This document shows positions 12,049 to 22,136 of a stretch of 64,000 bases of DNA, in pieces. Position numbers and translations under genes: made by a program. How positions within the stretch are numbered: the first letter of the stretch is position 1; each line of letters begins with the position of its first letter. The notes under the pieces are model-generated. The model did no database searches and was not told the DNA's origin. It was given only the letters and a program-made list of their open reading frames with translations. The stretch is from Cliona cf. orientalis (taxonomy: Eukaryota > Porifera > Demospongiae > Clionaida > Clionaidae): positions 5,750,225 to 5,814,224 of the forward strand of contig OZ005690.1 in NCBI GenBank assembly GCA_963930775.1, read 5' to 3'.

Positions 12049-12282
12049 AAGAGTGGTGTTGTAGGCGATGTATGTGTTAGTATTGTCTCATGACTCGATT
12101 ACTTTGCTTGCATTCCCTCTCTGGGCTGCATTTGAGCTGCATCTTGAGCAACCGTTTGCAGAGATCGATAATTGGGGCGTGGCTCGTTCGGTTTCCCGGC
12201 AACAACCGCAGCCTGGTCGACCCTGTACCTAACGAAGGCCTGCTGGGTGAGCTCATGAATTTTCTGTGACCGAAAGGGTTAA
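11803..12282 (+). repeat. Right direct terminal repeat of the piggyBac-like unit
   Basis: Nearly identical to 7546-8024 in the same orientation; differences include one C/T change, A-tract length and a terminal TTAA instead of TTAG. It closes the piggyBac-like unit. Confidence 0.85.
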
Positions 12283-12621
12283 CGCACACGCACACACTCC
12301 ACACAGTGCCAGGAACACGCCCACATGCTTAATTAGGCCTAATAAGCTTTTTTTTTTTTTTTTTTTTTTTTTTGTCGTTGCGGTTAATAGTTAAGAAAGA
12401 ATGCTTTGATCTTGCTTTGATGTGGGCAATTACCGGCCTTTTCTTCAGGGGCCATTTCCGGTCGCTAATTACACGCGCATAATCATCCCTGGCCGATTCT
12501 GGACACGCCCACCTTCGACCAAAAGCACTCGTATGGCCTCTTCGGCCACGCCCCTTCACGATTCGCTAATTGAATTAGCCATTCCTGACGCTCACGCCCA
12601 CGCAATTAAATGGTACCTTAA
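12279..12621 (-). mobile_element. TTAA MITE, copy 2, second part
   Basis: It resumes the MITE interrupted at 7549, with an internal T-tract and the terminal TGGTACCTTAA at 12611-12621. Together with 6868-7549 it makes a copy of about 1,021 bp, matching the 1,020-bp intact copy at 61623. Confidence 0.85.
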
Positions 12622-12693
12622 GCAAAGAAAAAGCGGGACAGTGCACCAAAAATAGGGACTGTCCCTCCAAAATAGGGACGGTTGGTAAGTATG

Positions 12694-13138
12694 CTGGAGA
12701 GGGAGAGTCTGAGGAATTGTGCATATCCGGCTTATTCCCATTTAGAAATTTCCCGGTATGCGGCACATGACAGCTCAAGAACGTACCCGCCCGTGCGTAC
12801 TTTTACAGACCTACTTTTTTGATGATCGTGATGTACCATAACAGGCACAGGGTCGTCAATTAAATAAGTAGTTTTGGCTCCACATACGTTTAATGTTTGG
12901 TTTTTGGAATAACATTATCAAAAAAAATCATGTCGGTGTGTACTTTACAACTTCTATAGGACGAGAAACAGAACATATAATTTATGTGGCCTAAATACAT
13001 TTAGCTATGTGCACTTCATCATGTGACAGTGACTGTATGGTTTATTTATGGTCGTTCATGTGATGTTATCGATCTATAGCTACTGTCAATTACGAGTTCC
13101 CGAGTACTGTATTTTTATAGCTACTGAGCAGTTGAGTT
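12694..13138. promoter_or_regulatory. Upstream region of the kinase-Kelch gene
   Basis: No ORF of note lies between the nested transposons and the kinase start. It presumably holds the promoter and 5' leader. A weak TTTTTATAG word lies about 25 bp before the ATG, but no convincing core promoter is seen. Confidence 0.3.
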
Positions 13139-15373
13139 ATGGCTGGAGAACAGCAGCAGCAGGGAGACAAGAAGATTGGCTTCAAAACTATTGTTCTTCT
13201 CAAAGACCAAACCCTCGGTTTTGGATCATACGGATCAGTCTGCAAGGCAAAGTGTGATGACCTCCTCTGTGCTGCTAAAATCATCCACCCAACTCTATTC
13301 GATCCAACTGCACAGCATCAAATAGCCCCCCACAGAGAGCATAGGCTACCAATCAGGAGATTTCAGCTAGAGTGTGAGTTCTTGAGCACCATACGGCACC
13401 CAAACATTGTCCAATACCTGGGCACCAATCAAGATCCTGAAACACGCCTCCCAGTTCTATTAATGGAGCTGATGGATGACAGCCTGACTGACTTCCTGGA
13501 AAGCTCCCCACAGCCGATCCCCTACCACATCCAAGTCAACATCTGCCATGATATAAGCCGAGCGCTATCATTTCTCCACTCCAATGGCATCATCCACAGA
13601 GATCTCTCCAGCAACAATGTTCTGTTACGTGGCAACATCTTGGCCAAAGTGACTGATTTTGGAATGGCAAAGCTGGGCGACTTGAATCCTCACGCAAATC
13701 GCTATACCTTCACCATGTGCCCAGGCACAGATGTCTACATGCCTCCAGAGGCAGTTCAAGATGAGCCAATGTACACTGAAAAGATCGACTGCTTCTCATT
13801 TGGAGTCATCATTATCCAAACTTTGACAAGACAGTTCCCTAAACCTGGAAATAGACGGCAAAGAATAGAAATTAACCAATCAGGATTGCCACGAGGTATT
13901 GTTGAGGTGCGCTTAGCTGAAGTTGATCGTAGACAAAACCACATCAGTCAAGTTGATCCAAACCATCCTCTCCTACCAATTGCCCTCAACTGTCTCAAAG
14001 ATTCCGATGGTGAACGTCCCTCAGCTCAGCAACTCTGTGAAAGACTAGCAGTTCTAAAAGAAACAACTAAATACAAGAATGCCAGTGAGAGAGTGAAGGA
14101 TAGCAGAGACAAGGAGGGAGAATATGAGCAACTTCAATATGTCATAGATCAAAAAGATGCAACTATAGCAGAAAAAGAACAACAACTGAGGCAATGTAGA
14201 GAGCAGATTCAGCAACTGGAGAGAGACAAGCGACAAGTAGAACAGGAAAGGGATCAAGCAATTCAGGAGAAAGAGAGGCAGCTGGGACAAGTAAATCATG
14301 ATCAGCAGGTGGAAGAAAGTGAGAGACTGATAACTGATTTTGGTGAGCGAAACACAGAACTTGAAGAACTTAGAGTGCTGAGAAGTCAGGTACAGGGGAA
14401 AGACAGCGGGACCAAGGCCGGAGCAGTGAGCAGAACGGACTTCAAACTGAGATGGAGAGAGGGGGAGAAGGCTCCGTGTGAAATGGGTAGATATTCTGAT
14501 GCTGTTGTTGACAAAGGCACAGTTTATTACAAATGTGATTTATATAACAAAGTATATATCTACCACATATCAAGCTCCAGCTGGTCTCTTGCTCCGTATG
14601 GCCCATACGATGGATTTACTCTGGCAGTAATTGATGGTCTACTAACTACAGTTGGAGGATGTGAAGGAAGTGAGAACACCAACAAACTGTTCTGTCTGAC
14701 TGGTGAGGATAGTGACAGGGGGTGGACTGAGAAATTTCCACCAATGCCGACTAAACGTTATTATGTGTCTGTACTGTGCACTGGAACAACTCTTATCGCA
14801 GCAGGGGGACGTGGCCTTAGTGGTGATAATGATGAAGCACTGAAAACTGTTGAAGTGCTCAACACTGAGACTCGAGAATGGCACACTGCTGCTGATCTAC
14901 CACAACCATTGTCACATTCATCAATAACACTTCATGGTGATCTGGTCTATCTGCTGGGGGGACTCAATAAAGACAGACAATTTATAAATTCAGTATACTC
15001 TTGTTCAGTAACATCACTTCTTTCCTCCACTGGTTCCACATCGCTAGGAGGGCGTCTTGTAAATACACTAACACGATCCATCAAAGGCAGCCCATGGAAC
15101 AGAGTTGCTGACCTCCCTGTAGTCGGCTCCACTGCTGTGAGTCTTCAAGGTCGACTGCTTGCAATTGGTGGGGAGGATTCAGAAGACAAACCCACCACAG
15201 CTGTTCATATGTACCAGCCAACCACTAACTCCTGGGAGGTCTTAAGTCGCATGACAACGTCAAGAGCTGGATGCTTATCAGCTGTCCTCCCTGACTACCA
15301 ACTGATGGTAGTGGGAGGTAATACTACCAGTGGTGAAGAGTGTGATTTAGTTGAATTTGGAAAAGTGGTTTAA
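13139..15373 (+). CDS. TKL-like protein kinase with coiled coil and Kelch repeats
   Basis: A 744-residue intronless ORF. The kinase domain covers roughly residues 15-310: glycine loop GFGSYGSV (27-34), lysine K47 in CAAKII, catalytic HRDLSSNN (D155), DFG at 173-175, and MPPEA (201-205) for the APE motif. All key residues are present, so it should be active. HRDLSSNN and the overall pattern point to the tyrosine-kinase-like group. Residues about 325-425 are Glu/Gln/Arg-rich and should form a coiled coil for dimerisation. The rest has Kelch-type repeats with paired glycines (TTVGG, IAAGG, YLLGG, LAIGG, MVVGG), a likely beta-propeller for substrate or partner binding. There is no signal peptide or TM segment, so the protein is cytosolic. 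Such kinase-Kelch fusions are typical of sponges. The substrate is unknown. Confidence 0.9.
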   Translation: MAGEQQQQGDKKIGFKTIVLLKDQTLGFGSYGSVCKAKCDDLLCAAKIIHPTLFDPTAQHQIAPHREHRLPIRRFQLECEFLSTIRHPNIVQYLGTNQDPETRLPVLLMELMDDSLTDFLESSPQPIPYHIQVNICHDISRALSFLHSNGIIHRDLSSNNVLLRGNILAKVTDFGMAKLGDLNPHANRYTFTMCPGTDVYMPPEAVQDEPMYTEKIDCFSFGVIIIQTLTRQFPKPGNRRQRIEINQSGLPRGIVEVRLAEVDRRQNHISQVDPNHPLLPIALNCLKDSDGERPSAQQLCERLAVLKETTKYKNASERVKDSRDKEGEYEQLQYVIDQKDATIAEKEQQLRQCREQIQQLERDKRQVEQERDQAIQEKERQLGQVNHDQQVEESERLITDFGERNTELEELRVLRSQVQGKDSGTKAGAVSRTDFKLRWREGEKAPCEMGRYSDAVVDKGTVYYKCDLYNKVYIYHISSSSWSLAPYGPYDGFTLAVIDGLLTTVGGCEGSENTNKLFCLTGEDSDRGWTEKFPPMPTKRYYVSVLCTGTTLIAAGGRGLSGDNDEALKTVEVLNTETREWHTAADLPQPLSHSSITLHGDLVYLLGGLNKDRQFINSVYSCSVTSLLSSTGSTSLGGRLVNTLTRSIKGSPWNRVADLPVVGSTAVSLQGRLLAIGGEDSEDKPTTAVHMYQPTTNSWEVLSRMTTSRAGCLSAVLPDYQLMVVGGNTTSGEECDLVEFGKVV

Positions 15374-16219
15374 ACCTTTCCCTGTCATTGTGCGATTGTT
15401 ATTAGCTTACTATACTATTGTGTCCTCTACAATTCCATGATGATAATTTCACATGGAAAATAATTATTATTCAGGTATAGCTATGTGTAATTAATGTCTT
15501 CCATAATAATATTATACCGGAATTGAAAACTGAAAGTCAACATTATATTGTGGATCGTATTATTATACTAATAAGTCATGAGCTTTCTGTTATATGGCTA
15601 TCGATCTATGACTATGCTGGTGATTCCAGAGACACAGTTCTAGTATCTCTTCTTCTCAGTTTTCCCAAAGAGAAGAAACTGTTAGAGATGAACCAAAAAA
15701 GACCAATGAAATTGGGAAATTATGGTAATGAAGGAAAGGAATACAACATTCATGTCAATAAATAATTGATTAGCTTGGTAAATAAATTCTTGAAAGTTAC
15801 TTGAAGATCAAAAATTTTGTTCCTCAAAATTACCTAGGCCTGCTATTAAAAGACACAGCACACTGACGCGCAACAAACGGTGACTGTCCTTAACTGCACT
15901 GAGTAGCTACTACAATCATCATTATCATCATCAATATGGCACAGAGTTGCTGATGCCTCAGCTTACCAGTAGCATAGCCTACCAGGGCACGGGTAACTGT
16001 AAAACCTGGACTCTGGACTCTGGAATGGACCGTGGACTGTGGACTGGACTGGACAGGACTGGTCCCTAGTCCGCGGTAATGACGACCATTACCGATTTTC
16101 AAATGGCGCGTGCGCAACTCTGCACCCATTCACCTCGTGTTCTGCTTCTGGTGTTCTCTAGCTGACCTCCATTTTTCATTCTTTAATCTGAAACCTGGCC
16201 CATGTTTTGTTGATTAGAA
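15374..16219. other. Intergenic stretch with solo repeat ends
   Basis: No supported gene. Around 15868-15904 lies the short repeat shared with 5395-5435. Around 15995-16100 is a GGACT-rich sequence with GACGACCATTACCG that matches the ends of the long inverted-repeat element at 37810-38891, probably a solo or broken copy. Confidence 0.45.
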
Positions 16220-17305
16220 ATGGAGGAGTTTATCATCATTTCTAGCGATAGTGAAGCTGATGATGAAGTGAAGAGTGATTCCGTTTGTGTTTTCACCCCA
16301 ACCAAACGACCACCCAGTCCTGACTTCAGTGATAAAAATAGGTAAATAATATTATTTCAGTTACAAATTGAAAAAGTACTGCACTTCAATACTTTGTCGT
16401 ATTTGCAGTGATGATGATGTGGACCAGAAGGAAGAGCCATGTCCGCCCCCTTATGCAAAAAGAGGTTCGTGGTTCTAAATTAGAATTTTGTACAGGCTTT
16501 TTTTCGGAATAGAGATAGATATGATCTGTAGGGGGTATAGGGATTTTATCGGGTGCTCTCAATCATATTCTAGACTTGTGTATTAGGCAGTTGACCATGA
16601 TTCAGGGATGTATATGGGGGAAATTGTAGCAGTTAGCTAAGTGGACAGTAAACAAGTACAATTAGTAAGGGATTCCTGCCTCCATTTTAAATATATAGGA
16701 GGGGGGTGGGAATTTCTAATCATTTATAGCAACAGTGCTGCTTAAGAGGGGTGTATCCTCATTAACTGTAATGGCCCATTGTGATTTAGTGTGGTAGTGT
16801 TGGGAGGGGGATCCAGCCATAAACCACTGACTATAATTATTGGCTTCAATCAATAAAGTGCCCTCTTGCTCTTTATATAGGATCAAGTTTGAAGATGTTG
16901 CCTCTGGATCATCCTCCAGTCCCATTGAGTACTACTGTGGAGATCGACAGCTACCCATCTACTCGAGGGCAACATCTGGCTATCCCTTTGATCAATTGGT
17001 CAAGATGTTGATGCCTAGCAATGTTGATGACTCAACCGTTTGCTCCGTGAGACCTGTTGGTGTATCAGCTAATGCCATATTTATTGTGGATATGGACAAA
17101 GTGCACTTTAGCGATCTAAAATGTGACGATCTTGGTACCTGGACTGCAACCAGCACCAAATCTACATTCTTCAGATTTGCAGCATTTGGAATTAAGATCT
17201 CTGAGAAGAATCCTTCTCAAAGTGGTATGTATCATGTCTTGACACGGCGATACTTTGTCCATGGAACATACAACCTTTACCATCGGATTATCGTCGACAT
17301 TCAAG
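16220..17305 (+). CDS. Unidentified gene with N-terminal SUMO-interaction-like motif (three exons, possibly partial)
   Basis: Exons 16220-16341, 16409-16464 and 16859-17305 join in frame; the first two introns have clear donors, while the third exon's acceptor (AATAAAG|TG) is weak. The protein begins MEEFIIISSDSEADDE, a hydrophobic run followed by acidic serines as in SUMO-interacting motifs, then a proline-rich acidic linker. The third exon gives a compact domain of about 149 residues with CDDLGTWTATSTKSTFFRF and a C-terminal YFVHGTYNLYHRIIVDIQ. I do not recognise the family. The exon ends at a donor (CAAG|GTTAGT) in phase 1, so at least one more exon is expected downstream; none was identified before 19 kb. 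A nuclear role is a guess from the N-terminus only. Confidence 0.5.
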
Positions 17306-17446
17306 GTTAGTAAAGCTGAATCTGGTGGGAGTTAAGGGAGGTTTATGAGGCAATTCATTCAGAATTGGCAGTATTGTACTCTTTAGATGTGCATCTGTAG
17401 TGCAAGTGTGCATTTAGTGTGGATATGTATAGGCATGAATATTCAC

Positions 17447-17714
17447 CAGGGTTGCATACAGGATTTTTTGGGGGGGGGGGGGAGGGGCGATCTCACAGAC
17501 GACTTACGTATGTATATGCGCCGCTGCCATGCGTATATACTAGTAAATAAATCACATAATAATGCTGTGATAACAAACTTTTTCTTTTTGCTTGTGTATG
17601 TAATCATATTATTTGTGCTGTATTATATTACATGTATATTGTTATGGAATTCTGGGGGGGGGGGGGGGGGGGGGAGATCCCAGTGCGCCCCCCCCCCCTC
17701 TGTATGCAACCCTG
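17447..17714. mobile_element. hAT-like MITE with CAGGGTTGCATACAG ends
   Basis: Perfect 15-bp terminal inverted repeats (CAGGGTTGCATACAG / CTGTATGCAACCCTG) flanked by TTCAC on both sides, a 5-bp target duplication. The sub-terminal regions carry long G- and C-tracts. No coding capacity. Confidence 0.8.
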
Positions 17715-18880
17715 TTCACTCATCAGTAACCACAACAAAGGGACACAGCTCAAGTGGTGGTAGTAATTATTGGCTTCTCTTGTGTTGGTGTAGAATGGTG
17801 TAAGTGTAAGTGTATGTGCATGACACTGCATGTGATGCCTAGATATGGTACCCTTTCATCCTTTATATCCTATACAAACATGATTATTTAATTTTTATGG
17901 ATAGTGGATCAACTATGAAAACTGGACTCCTTGGAAAATCACTTGCTACTGTGAAAAAGTAATCGTATACAGATTTACGTGTGACCAAACCCAATTGACC
18001 TCACTTAAAATTCTCCCATGATAAGTGATTGCTAACCAATTGTAAGTGATAATGTGTCGTGAATGTGCCTTTACCATAGACCCTGAATATTAAGCGCACC
18101 CAAATAATAAGAATGCACATCCTCTGCTAAAAGAAACTTCGACGTGGTGTAAAATGCTCCCTTGCATAACTATAGTCACTAAATCCAGACTCAGGTAGGG
18201 GTTTAAGTGCATTCCAAATCCTGTGGGTGTCCATGGCTGTAGTGCACGCACTTGGTGGGTGAGGCTATCCTGCAGCCATGACAGCTACTTTGGGCTTGTG
18301 CTAATAGAATGGTAGGTGGGGCTCACCATAGGCTATGTGCACGAGTTAGAATTCTTTGTGAAGCAATATTTCTGCAGTACAACCTTGTGTTCAGAGTAAT
18401 TAGGGTAGAATTGATACAATCACCATTGACTGATAGACATTATAGCAATATCATTTTACTGATACAATAGTTTTTTAGAGTTGATAGCTAGTAATCATGA
18501 CCGTCTGTAGCCAGGTATCTTCTCTCACTTGGATGCTATTGTAGCGATCTAAGTCTTCATCATCAAAAGATGCCTCTTCAGTTTGTCCGTCCGAAGGAAA
18601 GTAGCTAAGGGATACTCTCCAATTACAGAAACACTTCAGTAATTTTATCTGTAACTTCCGCTAACTAGTGTCACAACTAACCATATTTTTTGCACATTGA
18701 TTGCTGTGTCAGAGGCTGAATGACAAAAGAATTACCTCCAGATAGTGGGGTACGATCATCCTCATATGAATCTTATCCATAATTGGATTGATAATAATCC
18801 ACAGTCACGATCTTCGGCTAAAAGAATTATAATATATAGCAGCTGAAAGAAAATGTGGAGAGTGCTACACCTTCTTTCAA
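17715..18880. other. Intergenic stretch, nothing recognised
   Basis: Low-complexity AT-rich sequence with no ORF or splice structure I can support. Missing 3' exons of the gene at 16220 could lie here but were not recognised. Confidence 0.35.
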
Positions 18881-18959
18881 GGAGAAAGTAGAAATAATTA
18901 TGAAATTTGTGGCTGACGAGGAAGCTATAAGAATAGGAATGACAAACCTAAATCACCAA

Positions 18960-20080
18960 TTCGACAGTGGGGAGGTATTAGGGCTTATTCTGCCAGCACT
19001 ATTTTTGTGGCAATGTTAGCAATTTTCATTGCTGCTATTCTTCAGATTAGTTTTAATGATCAAACAGAACCAAGATTTGGAAATCAGGCACAATACTTTG
19101 TAAATTCTACTATTGCAGAGTGTACTATGCAAGAGAAAATTAGCTGCGATAAGCTGATTCCATCCATGATCCACAACCTTATAGGAAACATTTTTTGGCA
19201 AAGTGGCAAAGCTCTGCAGACTACCTTATACAAGGGACAGTCGGTGGTGATTAATGATAAAGTATAATATTATTATGGAGGTGGTTTAGCGGATGATGAC
19301 GTACATAAATACCGTGTCTACTGTTACCACACACAGCTGAATGACTGGACCAGTTTAGTGAGTTTACCTGTCAAATCTTTTGGACTAGGCAAATTTGATG
19401 GTAAGCTGGTGGCAGTTGGAGGAATTACGATGGAATAAAAAGTGTTCACATACAAAGAAACAACAGATACTTGGATACCAGGAGAAATCCCAGATATGCC
19501 AACTTCAAGGATTTTCCCTGCAGTCTTGAGCCTTTCATCGGGATTGGTAATTGCTGGAGGTGAACAATCTATTGCAATTTACACTCGAGATATTGGGTGG
19601 TATTGGAGTAATCAACCTTTGTCTGTCCCATGTACTGATGTAACACTGGTAGTAGCTGGAGATATTGGGTATGTATTGGCAGGAAACTACACAAAAGAAC
19701 TTCTTGTATCCGATTGGTTTCCACTCTCAATGTACATATCCATTGATGACCTTCTCTATAATAGAAATAAAGTTGTACCAGGAAGAGCATTTGAAAGTCG
19801 TAATGACCTGATTTATCCTAGTTACAGATGGCGCAATTTGCCAGGGGGCTTTAGTACTCAAGCAAATAGTCGCAAGTTAGTAGGAACAACATTTACGAGA
19901 AATCTTATAACTTGAGGTGTACGCAGCCAACAACAGTGGAATAGGGCTGTGAGGATGTATTCACTTACAGAAATGTCTTGGATTCAAATTGGTGAATTAC
20001 CTTCTGAACTAAATATTGCTACTGCAACAATAGCCTCACTTTCTTCAATTACTGACTTTTTTGTCACTGGAAAGGAATAA
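18960..20080 (+). pseudogene. Kelch-repeat protein pseudogene with N-terminal membrane segment
   Basis: One reading frame runs through the region with in-frame stops near 19264, 19437 and 19913. The start encodes a hydrophobic segment (IFVAMLAIFIAAILQI) typical of a TM anchor. After the first stop, YYYGGGLADDD, LVAVGG and LVIAGGEQS mark Kelch blades, with DTWIPGEIPDMPTSR as the usual inter-blade spacing. The last part (SWIQIGELPSELN) fits another blade. The stops with otherwise preserved frame suggest a recently inactivated copy. Kinship with the kinase-Kelch gene at 13.1 kb is possible, but no kinase domain is seen here. Confidence 0.7.
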
Positions 20081-21165
20081 GACACTAAAAGTTTGTCTGT
20101 TTACATTGGCTCTTTACAGTTACTTACAGTACATGTACTGTATAGGATGTGTGATATACAATCATCATAAATAATTATTGTGTGGTCAAATTCCATTACT
20201 AGTAGATACAATCAAACTTAGCAGTATGACTGACAAAATTCAATCATGATCAGTAGACAAAAGTTAATGTTTAAGTTTCATGCATAATATGGTGCTGATA
20301 GATCTCCCCCTGTATTTTTTGCATTAACCTTGATTTCTGCTTTTTATTGAGTCTTAATTAATTGTGTTCTATGTGGCATAACTGTTGATGTTTCATTTCC
20401 TATCGATTTGTTTCCTGTTATAATATTATGTATTTACGTAATATTATGTATTGTCTGATGTATACAGTGTATACATGCATGTAAAACTCAGTTGAATATC
20501 AATCATACTAATCGTGGGCTCAAAAATTTAATGCTCCATTCACCTCAAAGCACTCATATAAGAGCATAGTATCATGATTTCTTTTACATTAATTTTGTTG
20601 GACTATATACTAACTTGTAGTCACCTGAGCTGCCTGCACAACAGGTATATATCCGTAGATACATAGAGTTGGTAGATTCTATGGGTAGTTAAGGATGGCA
20701 CGGATACTTTGTCTATAATAGTTTATGCATTAGCATGGGGTACACAGTTAGCAAAATGACTGCTAATATGAAATATATTTAATATATTACAAAAATCCAA
20801 ATATCTCAAAACAGGTAGCTAACTTTTTGAATTTTCTAAGCGTCAAAATCAGAATCTACAGCAAATTATCTATCTAACAAGACCAAGATGATGCATCCAT
20901 CAACTCAACTGTATAATATGCCAGAACCAGATGTTCAAAAAATAGCCATTTTAATTTTATCAATCTTTCTTTCCCATAAATTTTTACCTTTCATTGAATT
21001 GGGGCGGATGAAATTATATTAAATGCATGCATCTATGGGGGACAGTGCTGGCTCTTTCCTACGCACATGAATGGTGCAAATCATGCTGTTATATGCATTT
21101 AATATGCCTATTATATAATATGCATGTGCTACACGTGGCACTTTTCCAGCAAGGATAGTATCTAC
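20081..21165. other. Intergenic stretch, no supported gene
   Basis: AT-rich sequence without recognisable ORFs or repeats beyond short TA-rich runs. Confidence 0.35.
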
Positions 21166-21169
21166 TCAT

Positions 21170-21400
21170 GTTACTTAGTCAATACTAGACTGCCTATTCA
21201 TTATTTTACATGTAACTTGGTAAATGCTAGATTGCATATTCATTATTTTACACATTATTTTACATGTAACTTGGTGAATGCTAGATTGCATATTCATTAT
21301 TTTACACATTATTTTACATGTAACTTGGTAAATGCTAGATTGCATATTCATTATTTTACAATGTCAATGTAACTTGGTGAATATTAGACTGCCTATTTAT
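21170..21400 (+). repeat. Minisatellite, about 55-65 bp unit
   Basis: Three to four tandem units share ACATGTAACTTGGT, AATGCTAGATTGCATATTC and ATTATTTTACA blocks. The units diverge at both ends. The short ORF across it only reflects the repeat. Confidence 0.8.
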
Positions 21401-22060
21401 TACGTAATTTGATGAATGCTATTGCATAACTGGCTGTAGATGTCATTCACATGCATCTTTGGTGAGTGATATAATAGTAATTCTTGCAACTTTAAGTTAA
21501 TGCTATGTAGCTAGCATGTATACATCTTACTGCATGTGCAGCAGCAGCCCCTAATTCATTATAATGCCACTTGAGTTGATGGTCTGTTTGTGTACGTGTG
21601 TGCTCGCCACAATTTTGCTACGAATGTTACGAAGCCAATTTTCCCTGGGGTTCTGATTGCACAGATGCCAGAAACTCCTACATCAGGCCATTTCACTGGT
21701 GTTCATAAGTAAACAAAAGGAGTGACAAAATGTTGAGGGTAAGGCAGAACTTTCTGAAAAAATATAGAAAGTAAATTTTACTTGACATTTCGTCACCTGG
21801 AATTTCATTTTTTACAACTAACTTTCCACTGTGTTTAGAAAAACTTGCCATCATCATAATAGCTATTATTTTGACAAATCAGTAGAGTTAGAGGTACTAC
21901 ATGAGATGCTCTGCCTGAGTGAATATGATAGCTCATGCAACTATTCAAGAAGCATTCTAGAATCTGTTCATGTGCTATTTCGTACAGGCCACATAGCCTT
22001 CCTGTATCTTTGCAGGAACTTCTCAGGAAGCGTGATGTAAGTAGAAGGAAACTGCCCAGT
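21401..22060. other. Intergenic stretch upstream of the crystallin gene
   Basis: No supported gene. A 69-codon ORF at 21831-22040 has no recognisable feature. Confidence 0.35.
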
Positions 22061-22070
22061 GTATAAAAGT
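22061..22070 (+). promoter_or_regulatory. TATA box of the beta/gamma-crystallin gene
   Basis: GTATAAAAGT lies about 70 bp before the ATG at 22137, so transcription would start near 22092-22095, leaving a leader of about 45 bases. This argues against the longer ORF start at 22059. Confidence 0.6.
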
Positions 22071-22136
22071 GATCATTTCACACTGTTCTTGTCAAACTTC
22101 ATAGCTCGATATCTCAACTCTGCAAACATAGTGGGA

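Larger units (their letters stand above)
7546..12282 (+). mobile_element. piggyBac-like transposon with long direct terminal repeats
   Basis: The unit starts TTAACCCTTTCGGTCACA and ends TGTGACCGAAAGGGTTAA, so it has inverted termini and a TTAA target duplication as expected for piggyBac. It sits in a TTAA inside a MITE whose two halves are otherwise contiguous, showing that the whole 4.7-kb unit moved as one. Each flank is a nearly identical roughly 479-bp direct repeat (7546-8024 and 11803-12282), itself ending in the inverted termini. Between them lies a two-exon transposase gene with a minisatellite-filled intron. Short non-coding sequence follows the stop codon to 11802. Confidence 0.85.
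6693..12693. mobile_element. Outer inverted-repeat element hosting nested insertions
   Basis: The left end reads CATACCTGCCAACC at 6693. The right end reads GGTTGGTAAGTATG, finishing at 12693, so the ends are imperfect inverted repeats. CTGGAG precedes the left end (6687-6692) and follows the right end (12694-12699), a probable target-site duplication. Only 6693-6867 and 12622-12693 belong to this element itself; they carry 'tagggac' and 'gtgggac' words. The rest is the nested MITE and piggyBac unit. The CA..TG ends suggest a hAT-like MITE. Confidence 0.6.

Noticed and set aside
7546-12282. Idea that the 479-bp direct repeats are retroviral-type LTRs
   Set aside because: No reverse transcriptase, primer-binding site or polypurine tract lies between them. 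The gene inside is a DDE transposase, the target duplication is TTAA, and the termini are inverted as in piggyBac.
17628-17831. Short ORFs with Gly or Pro runs near the G-tracts
   Set aside because: They cross the G/C tracts of a MITE and have no other support.
21124-21372. 82-codon ORF rich in HYFT repeats
   Set aside because: It follows the minisatellite at 21170-21400 and has no promoter or homology support.
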